Below are positions 22,960 to 35,439 of a stretch of DNA of 64,000 nucleotides, piece after piece. The notes beneath the pieces are model-generated. The model was not told the DNA's origin and did not search any database. It was given only the letters and a program-made list of their open reading frames with translations. The position numbers were made by a program, and so were the translations under genes. Source of the stretch: Gnetum montanum (taxonomy: Eukaryota; Streptophyta; Gnetopsida; Gnetales; Gnetaceae); contig MNCI01018990.1 in NCBI GenBank assembly GCA_015680685.1, forward strand, positions 320,029 through 384,028, written 5' to 3'. Each line of letters begins with the position of its first letter. Within the stretch, counting starts at the first letter, position 1.

Positions 22960-23875
22960 TGCCTTGTGCCCTTCATTCAAGGATAGGGCTACCAATCAAT
23001 TTTTATCTAGAACATTCAGGTTGATTAATCTTTCTTTTTATGCTAGGATAAGCTCAAGGTTTAAGTCATAGGCTATTGAAAATGTACAGAGCTTGGATTG
23101 GATAGGTAGAGTTGGTAATTTTCTATACACAAGCTCATAGGGAGAGTAACCTATGGGAAGTTTCCATGTTGAGAAATATGCCTAGAGGGCATCATTTATT
23201 TTTGTGCTTCAGTCTCTCCTATATTTTCTAATAGTTCTTATTAGGATCTTCATGATCTCCCTATTCGTAACTTCTACTTGGTCATTGGCTTGAGGGGTGA
23301 TAGGGTGTTATTAGTTTATGTTCAATCTACAAGAGCTGCATAAACTTACAAAAGGTAATGCCTATAAAATGGGTTATATTATCAAAAATTAGTACATGTG
23401 GCATCCCAAACCTATTTACAACATTTTTTTGTACAACTGGTGCAGCAATAGATGATGTATAGTTGATGATGGCTCCTACTTCTACCCATTTTGTGTAATA
23501 ATAAATGGTGAAAATTATGTATGCCTTTCCATTTGACATGGGTGAGATGGAATCCATGAAGTTGATGACCCAGATGTTGAAGGGTTCTAGTGGTTGAATC
23601 CATTATTGAGGTTCCTCCATTTGAGTGGTCATCCGTCCATCTTGTTAACAACATTCACAAGAGCGGAAAAATTGGTAGGCATCCTTGAATATGGTTGGCC
23701 AATAATACCCTACCATTAGGATCTTAATAGACATACATCTCCTAGCATAGTGGCCCCCATAAGGACCCTCTTGAGCATCCTGGAGAATGGGTAGTGTATC
23801 AACATCAGGTACATACCAATGAACCAGATCATTAGTATATACCTTGTAAAGGTATCTGTTGATTTCCATGAAGCA
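22960..23875 (-). pseudogene. Integrase remnant of element D
   Basis: The zinc-binding domain is readable at 23,869-23,645 (DAQEGPYGGHYARRCMSIK, then FFRSCECC). The core at 23,600-23,330 contains KAYIIFTIYYYTKWVE and the second catalytic Asp in IFDNITHF. The first catalytic Asp is Asn (WVINFM). The Glu of the QVEV motif persists near 23,285 but in a shifted frame. It matches the integrases of A and H block by block. Confidence 0.88.
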
Positions 23876-24059
23876 TTTGGCCTAATTAAGAAACTATTGT
23901 TTCTTCTTGTAGTCTAGATCTTGTGGAATCTCTTGAGTAAGAAGATAAGTGAGGATTCCATCATACCATTTTGGTTCAATAGGTACTTGTTCATTTACTG
24001 CATGAGTAAAGAGAAGTTCATCAGAAAATTGATTAGAGAGTAGGCTCTCCTCTTTGTTA

Positions 24060-24560
24060 TCCCATTGTAATTAAGACAAGTGATTAGTGATCACATTATT
24101 AGTCCCCTTTCGATCTACCATTGTAAGATTGAACTCCTGCAAGATCACCAACCACCATATAATACAATGGCTCACTGTTGACTTGTTCATAAGAAAGTGA
24201 ATGGAACTATGGTCAATGTGCATAAACACTTTGTAACCAAGCACATAGTGCCTGAACTTCTCCAAAGCATACACCATGACCATTAGTTCTTTCTTTGGTA
24301 TGGTGTAATTTAGCTATGCACCCAAAATGCTTCAACTTGTGTAGTGGATGTAATATGGACGTTTTTTGTTGTCCAATTCTATAAGCACAATTCCCAAGGC
24401 ATAATTTGATGTATTTATCATTATATGAAATGACCTAAACTAGTCAGGTGCTTGTAGGATTGGAGTCTCTATGAGTTTCTACTTGAGGCTATGGAATGCA
24501 TTTTCGCATTCCTTAGTCTAAATGAATGGAACATCTTTCTTTGAAAGCTTGACCAACAGT
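24060..24560 (-). pseudogene. RNase H remnant of element D
   Basis: The open stretch 24,283-24,071 reads VMVYALEKFRHYVLGYKV, then HIDHSSIHFLMNK and LVILQEFNLTMVDRKGT, the typical Ty3/gypsy RNase H ending. Element F has the same segment at 63,723-63,983, while H has lost most of it. Upstream stops disable the domain. Confidence 0.85.
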
Positions 24561-24599
24561 TTTGCAATCTTAGAGAAATTCTCTATAAAACATCGGTAG

Positions 24600-25600
24600 T
24601 AGCCAGTGTGTCCAAGAAATGACTAGCATTTTTAATGATTTCTATTTGGCTAATTATTCCTTAGATGATCCTTATCTTTTTAGGGTTCACCTCAATCCCT
24701 ACCTGAGAAATTATGTGCCCTAATATAATGCCCTCTTGGACCACCAAATGGCTCTTCTACCAATTGAGCCAAAGATTCACCTTCACATCTTTTAAGCACT
24801 TGCTCGAGGTAGTCCAAGGCTTGCTCAAATGTGGCATCATAGGTGAAGAGACTTCCATCTCATAACCAATTTATTACTAAAAAATGCTCAAGATCAAGCA
24901 TTAGAATATTTTAGGAGCATTGCATAGACCAAAAGGCATCTTTTGATATGCAAAAGTCCCCTAGGAACTCAGGAATGTTGTTTTGGCCTAATCCTCTCAC
25001 ATGGTTTAGACTTGGTGATAGCCACTATAACCATCCAGAAAGTAGTAATAGCAATGCCTAGATATAGTATCCAACACTTGATTCACAAATGGAAATGGAA
25101 AGTGATATTTAAATGTTGTCATATTCAGTAGTTGGAAGTTGATGTAGACCCACCAATTGATGCCTTCCTTTGGTACAATCATGAGTGGTTTAACCTGCTC
25201 ACTATCTACAATGGGATAGATAAACCCCACCTTGAGGAGTTTTTCAGTTTCCTCTTTGACTATCTGCTTCAATTTGGGGTTCAATCATTGTTGTAGCTAC
25301 CTATTTGGCTTTATGGTTGGATCAATGTAGAGATAATGCTAGCATATCCTAGGATCAATCCCTATGAGTTTAGGATATGACCAAGCAAAGGCTGTTGGTC
25401 ATTTGTTAACCACCCTTAATAGAATTTGTTTTTGTTTAGGAGCAAGATTGGCATTGATGATTACTGGCTTGCCATTTTTCAAAAATGCATACTCCATGCC
25501 AGTAGGTATATTTTTCAACTCTAAGGGCTCTTGCTTAAAATTTTTAGAGATTTCCAACTCTCTCCAATAGATATCATCATTTGCATCATCAGAGTTTTGA
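24600..25600 (-). pseudogene. Reverse transcriptase remnant of element D
   Basis: The upstream stretch FLKNGKPVIINANLAPKQKQ is at about 25,500 and NPKLKQIVKEETEKLLKVGF at 25,281-25,222. Then come VYINFQLLNMTTFKYHFPFP and FLDGYSGYHQV (to 25,006). Compared with H (45,500-45,550), about 12 bases covering the catalytic FLDD box are missing near 24,850, so it would lack polymerase activity even without the stops. The thumb region continues to about 24,600. Confidence 0.88.
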
Positions 25601-25929
25601 TGATGAACTTGCTCTAGTCCATTCATGCCTTCAACATAGGCATATGTCAAGCTCTCAGCAAGTTCCATGTAAAGTGTGCTACTTTGAGAATCATCTGTTA
25701 GCCATTAGGTATCCTCTTGTTTTGTTGTTGCTACATACAAGCACCTTTGAATAGCTACCTCATGTGCACACTGTTTGCATGTAGAAATGGATGCTCTTTT
25801 TATGGACTAGAGTTTTTGCATGTATTTGTGCCCTGTATCATTGCATGTGATGCATGGAACTCATTCCTTTTTGATCTTTCTAAATGCATTTTCCTTGAAA
25901 ATTTCTAGGGAAAGATCATTGATTCCCAT

Positions 25930-26270
25930 TCATGCATCAATAGTGCTTAACCAAGCCCTTCCCATAATGATTGGAAAGTCTCCCAAAATGATTACTAGGA
26001 AATCAGCAAGATAAGACAACCCACAAACAATGGTCATAATATGTTTTAGTAGTTCTAATGGAATAATGATGGGTTACTCTACCAATTCTAAATGGACGTT
26101 TCTCTTCTTAAGAGAAGGTAGGTTCTAGATGTTGTACATTTCATGAGAAATTAGATTAAATCTAGAACTTGAGTAAAGAAGAGCCTTGCATGGCTCATTC
26201 CCAATAATATGGAAATAGATGAGAGGACTTTCAGGATCAAATCTTTTCCTAGGAAGGTTTCCAACCTTGA
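25930..26270 (-). pseudogene. Protease remnant of element D
   Basis: The minus strand reads SPLIYFHIIGNEPCKALL, then a segment aligning with the DLGSGVNLIS active-site motif of G and I but with Tyr in place of the catalytic Asp. FNLISHEMYN follows, and DFPIIMGRAWLSTIDA ends the domain. The order matches G, H, I and F. Confidence 0.8.
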
Positions 26271-26599
26271 TCTAATTAGATATAACATGGGTTAACATAA
26301 TTGTGTAGATCTAGTAGATGAAGAATGAGTTTTGTAATACTTTAAAGGGTAATAGTGATGCTAAAAAGAAGCATGACTAGAAGAGTCATGTGGAAACATT
26401 AGTTGTTGAACATAGTACCCATACGAATTTGGCTACCTTTAAGGGTACTATTACCTTAGTGATGGAATTCCCCACAATTGTGGGTGTTTCCATTACTGAT
26501 ACTATTCATAAAGTTGTGGTGGAGCTTCACTTGGATAATAAGCTTATTGTTGGTGGTGGAAATACCTTGGATTGTCTTGAGGATAAGGTAATCTTCTAG

Positions 26600-28430
26600 G
26601 TGCTTGTCTTCTTGCCAATTTAGGATTCAACACATACATCCTAGACTCCTACAAGTGTGACATGATAGGGAAACATCCTTTAGGATGTTCATATTGGTAC
26701 ATCTATCATCATCATCTGATTCTAACTCCACAACCTCTTCTACTACAACATCTTTTCCCTTATCCCTTTGGTAGGCATGTTCAGATTCTTTTTGCCTCCT
26801 ATTGTCATGATCACTACTTTGTTCTTCGGATCTTCTATAATTTTCATAGCAATTTAATTTTTTTTATCAAAAGAGTCCCGTAATTTATAATCCTTAGCTA
26901 ATATATCAGAAATGAAATTTTCAATTGGCAAGGTTTTTTGCTACACCACCTCATCAAGTGGTGCCTCCTCCTCATTGTTGCAAAATCAAAGCTTTCTTTT
27001 TTTTGATGGAAGAATCCAGATTATGCTCCTAAGCACTTTTCCATCTTTTCAACTCTCTTTCTTCTTTTTCTACTTGCTCTATCAACCTTTGGATCTAATG
27101 GGCTCTAAGTTTTGATAATCTTCCTTGGGCATAGAGCCTAAGAGTTCTTCTCGTTTCTAATTTGAGTCCATCTATGATGTGGTGAAGTTGTTCCCACTAA
27201 GAATAACCATGGCCAAGGCATCAAAGTATGAAAGAATAGTATTTATCCATGACAACATCTAAGGGTTCATATGTTCCTTACTTCCATCCTTGGATTTTTC
27301 TTCTCAGATTAGACACTCGGGAGTACGTTTGATATTTATTATTGAATAGCTCTAGCATTATACTCCACTTGTAGATGGATTCTGGCTTCAAGGACCGATC
27401 TTAGCTTTCTACTTCCTTGATGAGTGTCTTGAGAAATAGCTTTAATTTTTTCCATTCATTTTTATTATTCTGTAAGGCATAGGCTTCATGAAAGGCTTGA
27501 AGATGAGTTTGTGGATCAGAGTTATATTTCCCCCTCAAATCTAGGAATATTGTTCATGTCAAGTTGCTTGATCTGACTATCTTTCACATGCCTAGTTAGA
27601 ATTTTTACTACCTTTGCAATATTCAGCATTCTTTGAGTTGCTACTTAAAGCTCATCATCATCATTATTTTGATGATGCCTATGATTTTCTTTGCTAACCT
27701 TTCATTCATGGTGGGCCCAATGATCATTATTGTCCCATTGTTTACCTTCATCATGATTATCCTTTATGAAGCATCTATTAGAACTAGATGAGGAAGAAGA
27801 AGATGTAAACAAAGAGGATGAAGAGTGAGGAGGACTTACACCACCATGGTGTCCACCACCTCCTCTATGCTTGTCATGGCAACATTCATTAGCTTTCTTA
27901 TCAACTTGATGCTTGCCCAAGCCCCTGCCTTGACTTCCACTTTTGATTGAATCTAGATTGGTGATAGTGGACTACAGATTCAGGTTCAAGCCCCCATCAT
28001 CAATGTTAAGGGATCGAGACTCTTTATGTTGAGAACCCCCAAAGGGAGGATCTTCATTATCATTTTGGTTGAGTAGGAATAAGGGATTGGTGAACCATTT
28101 CCCCTTCATAGCTTCATGGTGCTTCACTTGATGTTGATCTCTCCTACATTGTATTTCAGTGAGATGGTAGTCTTGGTAGTCATGGTCATGTACAATGTAC
28201 TCTTCTTGAAGATTAGAGATGCCCAACCTCCTAAGATTTTAGAGTAACATTCTAGAAATAGATTAATTGGAAGGTAATACAATGTTGCCCTCCATATCTC
28301 ACCACCACATTTGTTCATCCTGATGTAGGATGAATGTGAAGTTAGGTACATACTCATCTGGATGAGTATATACTACTCTACATTCTTAAGGCATTGGCAG
28401 TTTAGTATCATCGCACATGTGAGAAGAAGA
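26600..28430 (-). pseudogene. Gag remnant of element D
   Basis: The N-terminus near 28,370 encodes the family's DEYVPNFTFILHQDEQ-type start in fragmented frames. An open segment (28,226-27,972) holds HDHDYQDYHLTEIQC. Another (27,920-27,702) is His-, Gly- and Ser-rich (CCHDKHRGGGGHHGG). The distal part (27,600-26,600) is heavily mutated capsid sequence, including the ...HLQAFHEAYALQ... region near 27,480. It is collinear with gag of G, H and I. Stops and frameshifts are frequent. Confidence 0.7.
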
Positions 28431-28569
28431 AATTTTGCAATTAGAATAAGATATTAATGTTCTTAAATTATTATATTTATTTTTAGGATGATTTTGACCT
28501 TAGGGTTGATCCAACGATGTTAATGATTTTTACTATGCCTAGATAGTGTATGTTTCAAACATAAAGATG

Positions 28570-28588
28570 TCCCTAGCAATGGTGCTAA
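28570..28588 (-). promoter_or_regulatory. Primer-binding site of element D
   Basis: Directly after the LTR end (ATCA at 28,592-28,589 on the minus strand) comes TTAGCACCATTGCTAGGGAC. It resembles the tRNA-Asp complement used by Athila elements, with substitutions. Confidence 0.7.
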
Positions 28589-29480
28589 TGATGAATAGTG
28601 AATACCCCTATGCTCAACCATATGAATAAGTAAGCATTCACATGTGATCTAGTCGAATTCTGTGGACCCTTTGTCTTCTAGTACACTACCCTCTAGGAAG
28701 TGGAACTAGCCTTGACAATCATTTGTTGTCTTCCCAATTACACTTGTCATATGCAAAGGTATGGTTAAGTGCAATGAAGACATATGATTTTATTATTTTT
28801 TATGTTTTATGTTTTGGATGCTTAAAATAAAGGATGAAAAAATGAAGTCATTTAATTGCTAATTTAATCCAACTAACTAACTAATATCTAACTGATCCTA
28901 ACATAAGCATCTAGTCCCACTTTCCGTACACATCTTGAACACATATCATGCTACTGGATTACCAAACATTAAGCATTACTGTTATTACCAAGCATCATGT
29001 GCATGCTAGAAGTGGTTGTACTTATGTGCTTAATTAATTGCTATTTAATTGAGATTAATTTAGCTGAATTACTTAAAAGCATTAAATAAAATTGCTAAAA
29101 ACATTGAATGCATGAAGAAATATTTATTCTAGCTAAAGTGTTGTAAGGTTTATTAGAAATCTCGTATTTATGGTCGCACATACTACCATGCTCAAGTACA
29201 ATAGTGCTTGAATAAAGATCTATACACTCAATGATTCTTGTTGCAGGCACTTAGGGAAATATTCTAACTATGGGGAAGAAAAATTGTAAGAGATCTACTA
29301 TACTATGATAAGATATGCCATAAACACAATGGGTAAGCATGTATTTATAGGCAAAAAACAAACACTGGGCCACATCAATGCATCAAATTATGCATCAACG
29401 AGGCCTAATCGACAAGGCCTGTTCAATGGGGCCTAGTTGATGCAACTTATTTTTAGTAAACTTTGCCCCACTTGTCACAA
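28589..29480 (-). repeat. 5' LTR of element D
   Basis: The minus-strand end ...GGTTGAGCATAGGGGTATTC...TTCATCA matches the LTR ends of F, G, H and I. A TATA box (CCTATAAATAC) lies at 29,349-29,342, preceded by GGCCTTGTCGATTAGGCCTC-type repeats. The outer border near 29,480 (TGTGACAAG) is tentative. Confidence 0.75.
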
Positions 29481-30129
29481 ATATATATCCAATGCATCTA
29501 TTGGTAATTTGTATCATGGGATCATCAATATAATTTTACCCAAAATTTTACTATTTCATCATCAATTCATCAACATCATTCATCATTATTTACTCAATCT
29601 TGGAAAGTGAATAGTTAGAACATTCACTATTTTGATCATATCTTAAGTCTTTTCACAACATTTAAAGTGACTTTGTATTTATTAGAAATCTATAATAAGT
29701 AGCTATATGCAAATAAAAGTTTAGTTCAACATCTATTATAGTTTTGGAGAAATTAGTTCTACAATTTGAGAGATTTTTTAAATCCTAAATTTTTATTATA
29801 ATGAATTATGGTCAATGATCAGATCATTTTTTTCTCATCAAACAATGATTTTATGTGATATTAGATTTATTTAAAAGCTAATATTTTTGAAAAGGTTTAG
29901 TTAAATTTTAGCATTAGAAACTTAACAAATTTTGATTTATCATGTTCTAATGTTATATTACCAAAATTACCACAATTTTTAATATATTGAAAAGAACATA
30001 ATATAACCTTAGCTTTCAGATATCTTTTGGAGTACTTTTTTTTTTCAAATTATAGAGAAATTTTTAAGCTTTCTAAAAATACAACTTTTATTAGCTAACT
30101 CTTTGTGAAGTTAAAATAAAAAAAAGGCA
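29481..30129. other. AT-rich stretch without a recognisable gene
   Basis: It is very AT-rich, with poly-T and poly-A runs (for example 30,035 and 30,118). I found no convincing ORF, repeat or RNA gene. It may belong to the upstream part of the copia element. Confidence 0.5.
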
Positions 30130-31194
30130 TAAAAGACATAGCTAAATGCTCCATCATCTTTGATGGCTCTCAAGATTTTAACCTATAGACAAGGATGATT
30201 AAAGACCTCATTGAACATAATGAATGATGGAAAATAATTGAAATAGATTTAAAATTCATCCATGATTTTGAAGATTTTACCAAATTACAAATCAAAGAAT
30301 ATGAAATAAAGAAGAAGTTAGAATAAAAATTTTCTCTCATGATGCTATTGGCTAGTGTCTCATAAGTTATTTTTGGTAGATACAATCTTTATAGTATTGT
30401 TAAAGAGGTGTCAGATAATCTCCAATTAGAATACAAGATAAGCTTGAAAAATTAACAATTGCAATAACTAATTCACAAATAAAAATTTGATACCCTAGAA
30501 ATTAGAAGAAATGAAAGTGTTGAAGATTTATTTACTAGCATGCATGATAACTTATGAAAAATAGATGAATATGGCTATTGATATATCAATAGGCAAAAGG
30601 TTCAGAAAGTTATTCAAGCTCTCTATGTAGATCCAATATTTAAAAATATTATGAAAAACATTACTCTTTCAAAGAACTTCAACATGCTTAGTATTAATGA
30701 ATTAGTATCTCAAGTCAGAATGTTGCAAATTATGAAGAATAATAAACAATCTAGTGAAGATGATCATGCCTACATAACTAATTAAAAAGGAAGAAGTAGA
30801 CAAGGAAGATTCAGTTATCAAAATAGAGATTAAGAAACAAACATAAAAGAAAATGATGGTTAAAATACAAGAGAAATAGATTTAGCTAGAGGAAGAGATA
30901 GATGGAATCAATCTGAAAGATAAAGACAAGGTCAAGACTTAGCACCATGTTGTAACTTATACAAAAGAAAAGGTCATATCATTGAAAAATACTAGACTAG
31001 AATTAGTTTTGAAACAATACATGGATAAACTTCACAAACAAAACAAGATACTCCCTCATCATCTCAAAATGATACTTAAGAAGAAGAGCTAAGAAATTAT
31101 GTAGCCTTTAATTCAATTAAAGCAAGATTCTTGAATTATAGATTGTGGGTGTTCTAATCACATGAAACCTAATAAAATCTTTTATGTCAACTAA
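30130..31194 (+). pseudogene. Element E: Ty1/copia gag-protease remnant
   Basis: The reading includes a capsid-like region with RNESVEDLFTSMHD near 30,510 and LSINELVSQVRMLQIMKNN near 30,690. A zinc knuckle near 30,950 (CCNLYKRKGHIIEKY) has Tyr at two expected Cys positions. A protease active-site region IIDCGCSNHMKP lies near 31,135-31,170, where copia proteases read D-S-G-C-S-x-H-M. This gag-knuckle-protease order is typical of Ty1/copia and differs from all other elements here. Stops are common. The copy ends abruptly at 31,194 where F's LTR starts; the rest would lie beyond 64,000. Confidence 0.75.
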
Positions 31195-31384
31195 TGTGAT
31201 ATCATAGCCCTACTTACATAATCGTAGATACAATGTAGTGGGTCTTGATCTCCACTATAAATACCAACCCATTGTCACATTAAATAAATAATCTTTTACT
31301 AACACTTAGCTAAATTCTTATAATTTGTTTCCTTGATTAAGACTTATCAATATAGTAAATGCCTGAAGTGTAGTGTTAAACAGT
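31195..31384 (+). repeat. 5' LTR of element F, first part
   Basis: It starts TGTGATATCATAG, a GATATC word as in G and I, and includes CTATAAATACC near 31,255, the TATA box. It is interrupted at 31,385 by G. The start is inferred from loss of copia coding and is approximate. Confidence 0.6.
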
Positions 31385-32374
31385 TGATGAGACGTGATTC
31401 GCATGAGCCACCATATCGCGTACGGGATATCGTGGCCGTCGTAATATCACGTCGTCCCCTGCAATGTCGCGTATGCAATATCACGGTTCGTCGTCAAATC
31501 TATAAATAAGAGGTGACACTCCCCTTATTTTCCATCCTAGGCTAGAAGTAGGGAAACTCTAGCAGATTGATCACTCTAAAGACAGAATATTTTCCATGTG
31601 CCCACAGTAGGAGTCCCCAAGTGAATGGATCTTTATTTGAGCAACATTGCACCTGAACGCAAGTTGTGTACGATAATAAAGATGAGCTTTGTGGATAAAC
31701 CTTGCAGTGCATGGAATAGGATTTATTACTTGTTATTTATTATCTATTGTTTCTTACCTATTATTTATTACCCTGTAGTAGCGTGGCATGAGTACGACTT
31801 GATTACAAGCATTTACGGATGTGTATGGCTAATCAAGGAATCGGTTGCTCATCGCGATTAGATTCTCTCATCCTCAACTCCTAGAATGCAGAATGAGTAC
31901 GACTTGATTATGAGCATCTAAGGATGTGTACAGCTAATCAAGGAATATATGCTCATTACGCTTAGGCTAGTTAAGTGCCTCATTATGACCACTTCGAGCA
32001 TGTGCGTTACGAGTGGTGATCCCAGTAACGATTAACGTTTGGCAACCACGGTTGCATAGTTTAGGGTGTGTACGGTAAGTGGGAATGGATGCTGATGCTA
32101 GTTAATTTAGACTTAGTTTATTAGTTAGAGTTAGTTTCTCAACCCTTCGCCTTGATAGCATAGGAGAAAAGCATAAAAGACTATAAAAATCATATACCTC
32201 GGACTTACTTAACCATACACCATGACAACTACAAGTAAGTCTGGGAAGATAATGAATGATTAACCCCAAGTGTTTCATGGGGCGTGTAGGTACTTAGTCT
32301 ACTGAGTTCGACCGGATTACGCATGCTACGCTCGTTTCATATGGTTGAGTGTAGGGGTACCTCGCCACTCATCA
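31385..32374 (+). repeat. 5' LTR of element G
   Basis: The LTR is 990 bp, TGATGAGACG...CTCATCA. ATATCGCG/GATATC palindromes fill the first 110 bases. TATAAATA is at 31,501 and AATAAA near 31,676. It is 55 bp longer than its partner, mainly through a duplicated TTATTTATTATCTATTG-type stretch near 31,730-31,770. Confidence 0.93.
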
Positions 32375-32392
32375 TTGGCATCGATTCCGGGG
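32375..32392 (+). promoter_or_regulatory. Primer-binding site of element G
   Basis: TTGGCATCGATTCCGGGGAC directly follows the LTR. It closely matches the tRNA-Asp complement (TGGCGCCGTTGCCGGGGA) known for Athila elements. Confidence 0.8.
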
Positions 32393-32472
32393 ACCAAGTG
32401 TTTGTGCCCTAAGTAGAACATAATAGAAAAAAATTATTATTATATAACGGTAAATTTAGCACACCAATAACA

Positions 32473-34560
32473 ATGTCTTCTTCTCATAAGAGCAACTCAC
32501 CACCTAAGGACCATACACGAGACAATTGGCAACATAAAAAACATAGCCAAAATCAGCCAAGTCCTAAACAATACAAGATAGTTTATACTCATCTCGATGA
32601 GTATATTCCAAACTTTACCTTTATCCTCCATCAAGATGAACAGCTGCGATGGAGAGATTTGCAAGGTAACATCATGTTACCCCTAGATCAATCAGTCTCT
32701 CACATGCTTTTCCATGCCTTGGTACAAATAGGCATGACTAAATTATATGCTGAATATGTTGTGGAAGACTTTGATATGAGGGATTATCATCCCATAGAAG
32801 CACAACATATGAGGGACTCAAGGCAGGAGAGTCAACATACACTTTTGAAGGGCAAAGGTCCGCACGTCCTTAGCGAAATAGGAGATGAGGAACCCCTTAT
32901 AATAGGTTCTTTAAAAAATGATGTTCCCCTCCTAACGATGGTAAGCAGGTAGGGTATCAGAACCTACAATCAACAATACATAACCTTGGTTCTGACACCT
33001 GTGAGCACCAACTGTTCATAGAGGGAACAAACACTCATGCTAAGGACGAGCACTTAGATCATCCCCACGATCGTGGCTGTACCAACTGAAGAGAAGGCAA
33101 GAAACAACATCATGGCGATGGTTCCCCTTCTTCTTTCCCTTCTTCACATTACTTACCCTCTCCTTCCACATCTAGGCATAGCCATCATGAACACAATGGA
33201 GAGGATAAAGGTAGAAAAAATGAGAGACCTCAATGGGAAATTTGAGAGAGAGGACAAGGGCAAGGACGTAGGGAGAGTAGGGAACAACGCAGACATCACA
33301 AGCGTCATGAAAGAGATGATCATGATGAGCCCCTACTCGTAACCTAAAGTATGCTTGACATAAAGGAGGCAGTTAGGATTCCCACAAGGCATTTAAAAGA
33401 TAGTCAGATCAAGCATTTAGACATGAACAATATCCCATGATTTGAAGGGGGATACAACCCAGATCCGCAAAATCATTTACAGGCATTCCACGATGCCTGT
33501 GCCTTGCAGAACATAGAAAATGAGTGGCAAAAACTTAAGTTGTTCTCAAGGACACTCACCAAAGAAGCAGAGAGTTGGTACTGGTCCTTAGAACCGGAAA
33601 CCATCAGGAGGTGGAGTACGATGCTAGAACTGTTCAACGATAAGTATCAGACGTACTCCATAGTGTTCAATTTGCATAAGTAGATCCAAAGCTGGAAGCA
33701 AGGTACCCATGAACCCTTGGATGTTTCCATGGCCTGCTACTACACATTGTTACATCATTGCCCAGGCCATGGGTACGCTCAACAGGATCAACTTCGCCAC
33801 ATCATGGATGGGCTAAGGCATGAAACTAGAAGAACCCTTGGAACTTATGCTCAAGGGAGACTCTCACAACTTAGAGCCCATGAAGTACATCGCTTATTGG
33901 AACAAGTAGCAAAAGAAGAAGGTGAGCTATGAAAAAGGAAAAGTGCGGAAGAGTACAACCGTGATCCCTCTCTTCAGAAGAAGGGAGTGAAATTTTGTGA
34001 TGAAGAGGATGAGTCACCAATTGAAGAGTTGGTNGATGGGGTTGTGGAATCAGACACAGAATATGACAATGGATGTGAGATCTGCGACTATGACCATCCT
34101 AAGGGATGTTGTCCAATTATTTCACATCTACAGGAGTTTGGGGTGTATGTGCTTAATCCAAGACTCAACCAACGGCAAACACCCCGAAGGTTACCTTATC
34201 TACAAGGTAACCCAAGGCAGTTCCACCAACCCTTAACGTATTATCCAAGTGGAACTCCACCACAGCCCATTGGACAGCATCATCAGTGGCAATACCCATA
34301 GTCATGGGGGATGCCATTGTCAACAAAATAGTACCCTTACTGGTAGCCTAACCCTTATGGATATTATGTGCAGCAGCCAATTTCTCCAAGTGAATCTATG
34401 AGTCACTCAACCCCCCACTGTCACTACCAAGTTTGGGAGTACTTCAAAAGGACTCCTTCTCCTCTGGGAGACACTCCATACCCACACCATCCTCCAAATC
34501 CATCCACACCCCTTCCACAAGTAGTAGTTCCCATAACACCTCCTACTCCAACAATGTAAG
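32473..34560 (+). pseudogene. Gag of element G
   Basis: The start ATG at 32,473 opens MSSSHKSNSPPKDHTRD, shared with I and H. The first 159 codons are open, including DEYIPNFTFILHQDEQLRWR. The capsid region follows: LDMNNIP near 33,420, HLQAFHDAC near 33,475, EAESWYWSLEPE near 33,565 and LELFNDKYQTYS near 33,630. A Cys/His cluster CEICDYDHPKGCCP lies near 34,075, followed by a Gln/Pro/Tyr-rich tail. About 207 bases present in I are missing at an ambiguous base (34,034). A few stops and frameshifts inactivate it. Gag would assemble the intracellular particle and, with protease, is all this element keeps of the capsid-polyprotein genes. Confidence 0.88.
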
Positions 34561-34749
34561 GAGAACTTCCTACCCAACCACAGCAACGTCATGCTGTGAG
34601 AGTTGTAAATATCCAACCTGCTGCTGGTTCTGACAACTATAAAAAGAGAAGACCTTTCTTTAGAACCAAAAGCCCAGATAAACTCTTGCAACAACAAGAG
34701 GTTGGGCCCATATACACTCCTCCACCATCTAACACTTCGAAGCACCCTC

Positions 34750-35230
34750 CAGTCCAACAGAGCTTAACACATACGGTTATGTTAACGCATACCGTAACTG
34801 ACTGGATCAAGGTAGACCACCTTCCCAGGAAAAAAACTAGCCCTAGAAGTCCCTTAATCTATTTACAGGTCACCAGAAATGAACCACATAAGTGTCTTCT
34901 TGACTTAGGTTCCGGAGTTAACTTAATTTCATGAGAGATGTATCATGCCTGGAACCTGCCTCAACTCAAGAAGAGCAACATCCAACTAGAGCTGGCAGAC
35001 CAGTCCATCACCATTCCCTTAGGATTGGTTGAGGACATCATGATCACTGTGTGTGGTTAGTCTTACCTAGCTGATTTCCTGGTGATTGAAGTTAATAACA
35101 ACGAAGGGGACTTTCAAATTATAATGGGAAGGGAATGGCTAAGTACAGTAGATGTATGCCTTAGGATTTGCGATCTTTCCTTGGAAATTTCTAAGATAAA
35201 AATTTATAGAAAGATCGAGAAGAAGAAAGT
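34750..35230 (+). pseudogene. Protease of element G
   Basis: It is nearly open apart from TGA and TAG codons near 34,932 and 35,058. It reads SPRSPLIYLQVTRNEPHKC, then the active-site motif LLDLGSGVNLIS (34,903-34,930; DLG replaces D-S/T-G, as commonly seen in Athila-like proteases). It closes with DFQIIMGREWLSTVDVCL. In H the RT would follow; here the sequence jumps to the end of integrase. Confidence 0.87.
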
Positions 35231-35439
35231 TCCATGCATCACATACAGTGATTCATCGAGTGATGACATGGAGGAAATGCCTCCATGCAATAGGTGTGCC
35301 CATGAAACTTTGAAACATAGATGCCTGTATGTAGCAACCACACAACCAGTAGTAGACACCCCATGGTTGATAGCTACTTAAAGGAGTAGACAAATATGCA
35401 TGGAACGAACTGAGGAGGCAAGCCATGCCAACAACAAAA

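Larger units (their letters stand above)
21660..29480 (-). mobile_element. Element D: Athila-like Ty3/gypsy retrotransposon, 3' truncated
   Basis: From 29,480 downward it reads 5' LTR, primer-binding site, gag, protease, RT, RNase H, integrase, an A-rich (T-rich in sense) spacer and about 900 bases of 3' region. It then stops at the border with C without ORF2 or a 3' LTR. Order and sequence match H. The catalytic centres of protease, RT and integrase are all damaged. Confidence 0.88.

Noticed and set aside
34407-34757. Minus-strand open frame of 116 codons rich in Trp and Arg
   Set aside because: It is the antisense of the Pro/Gln/Thr-rich tail of gag in element G.
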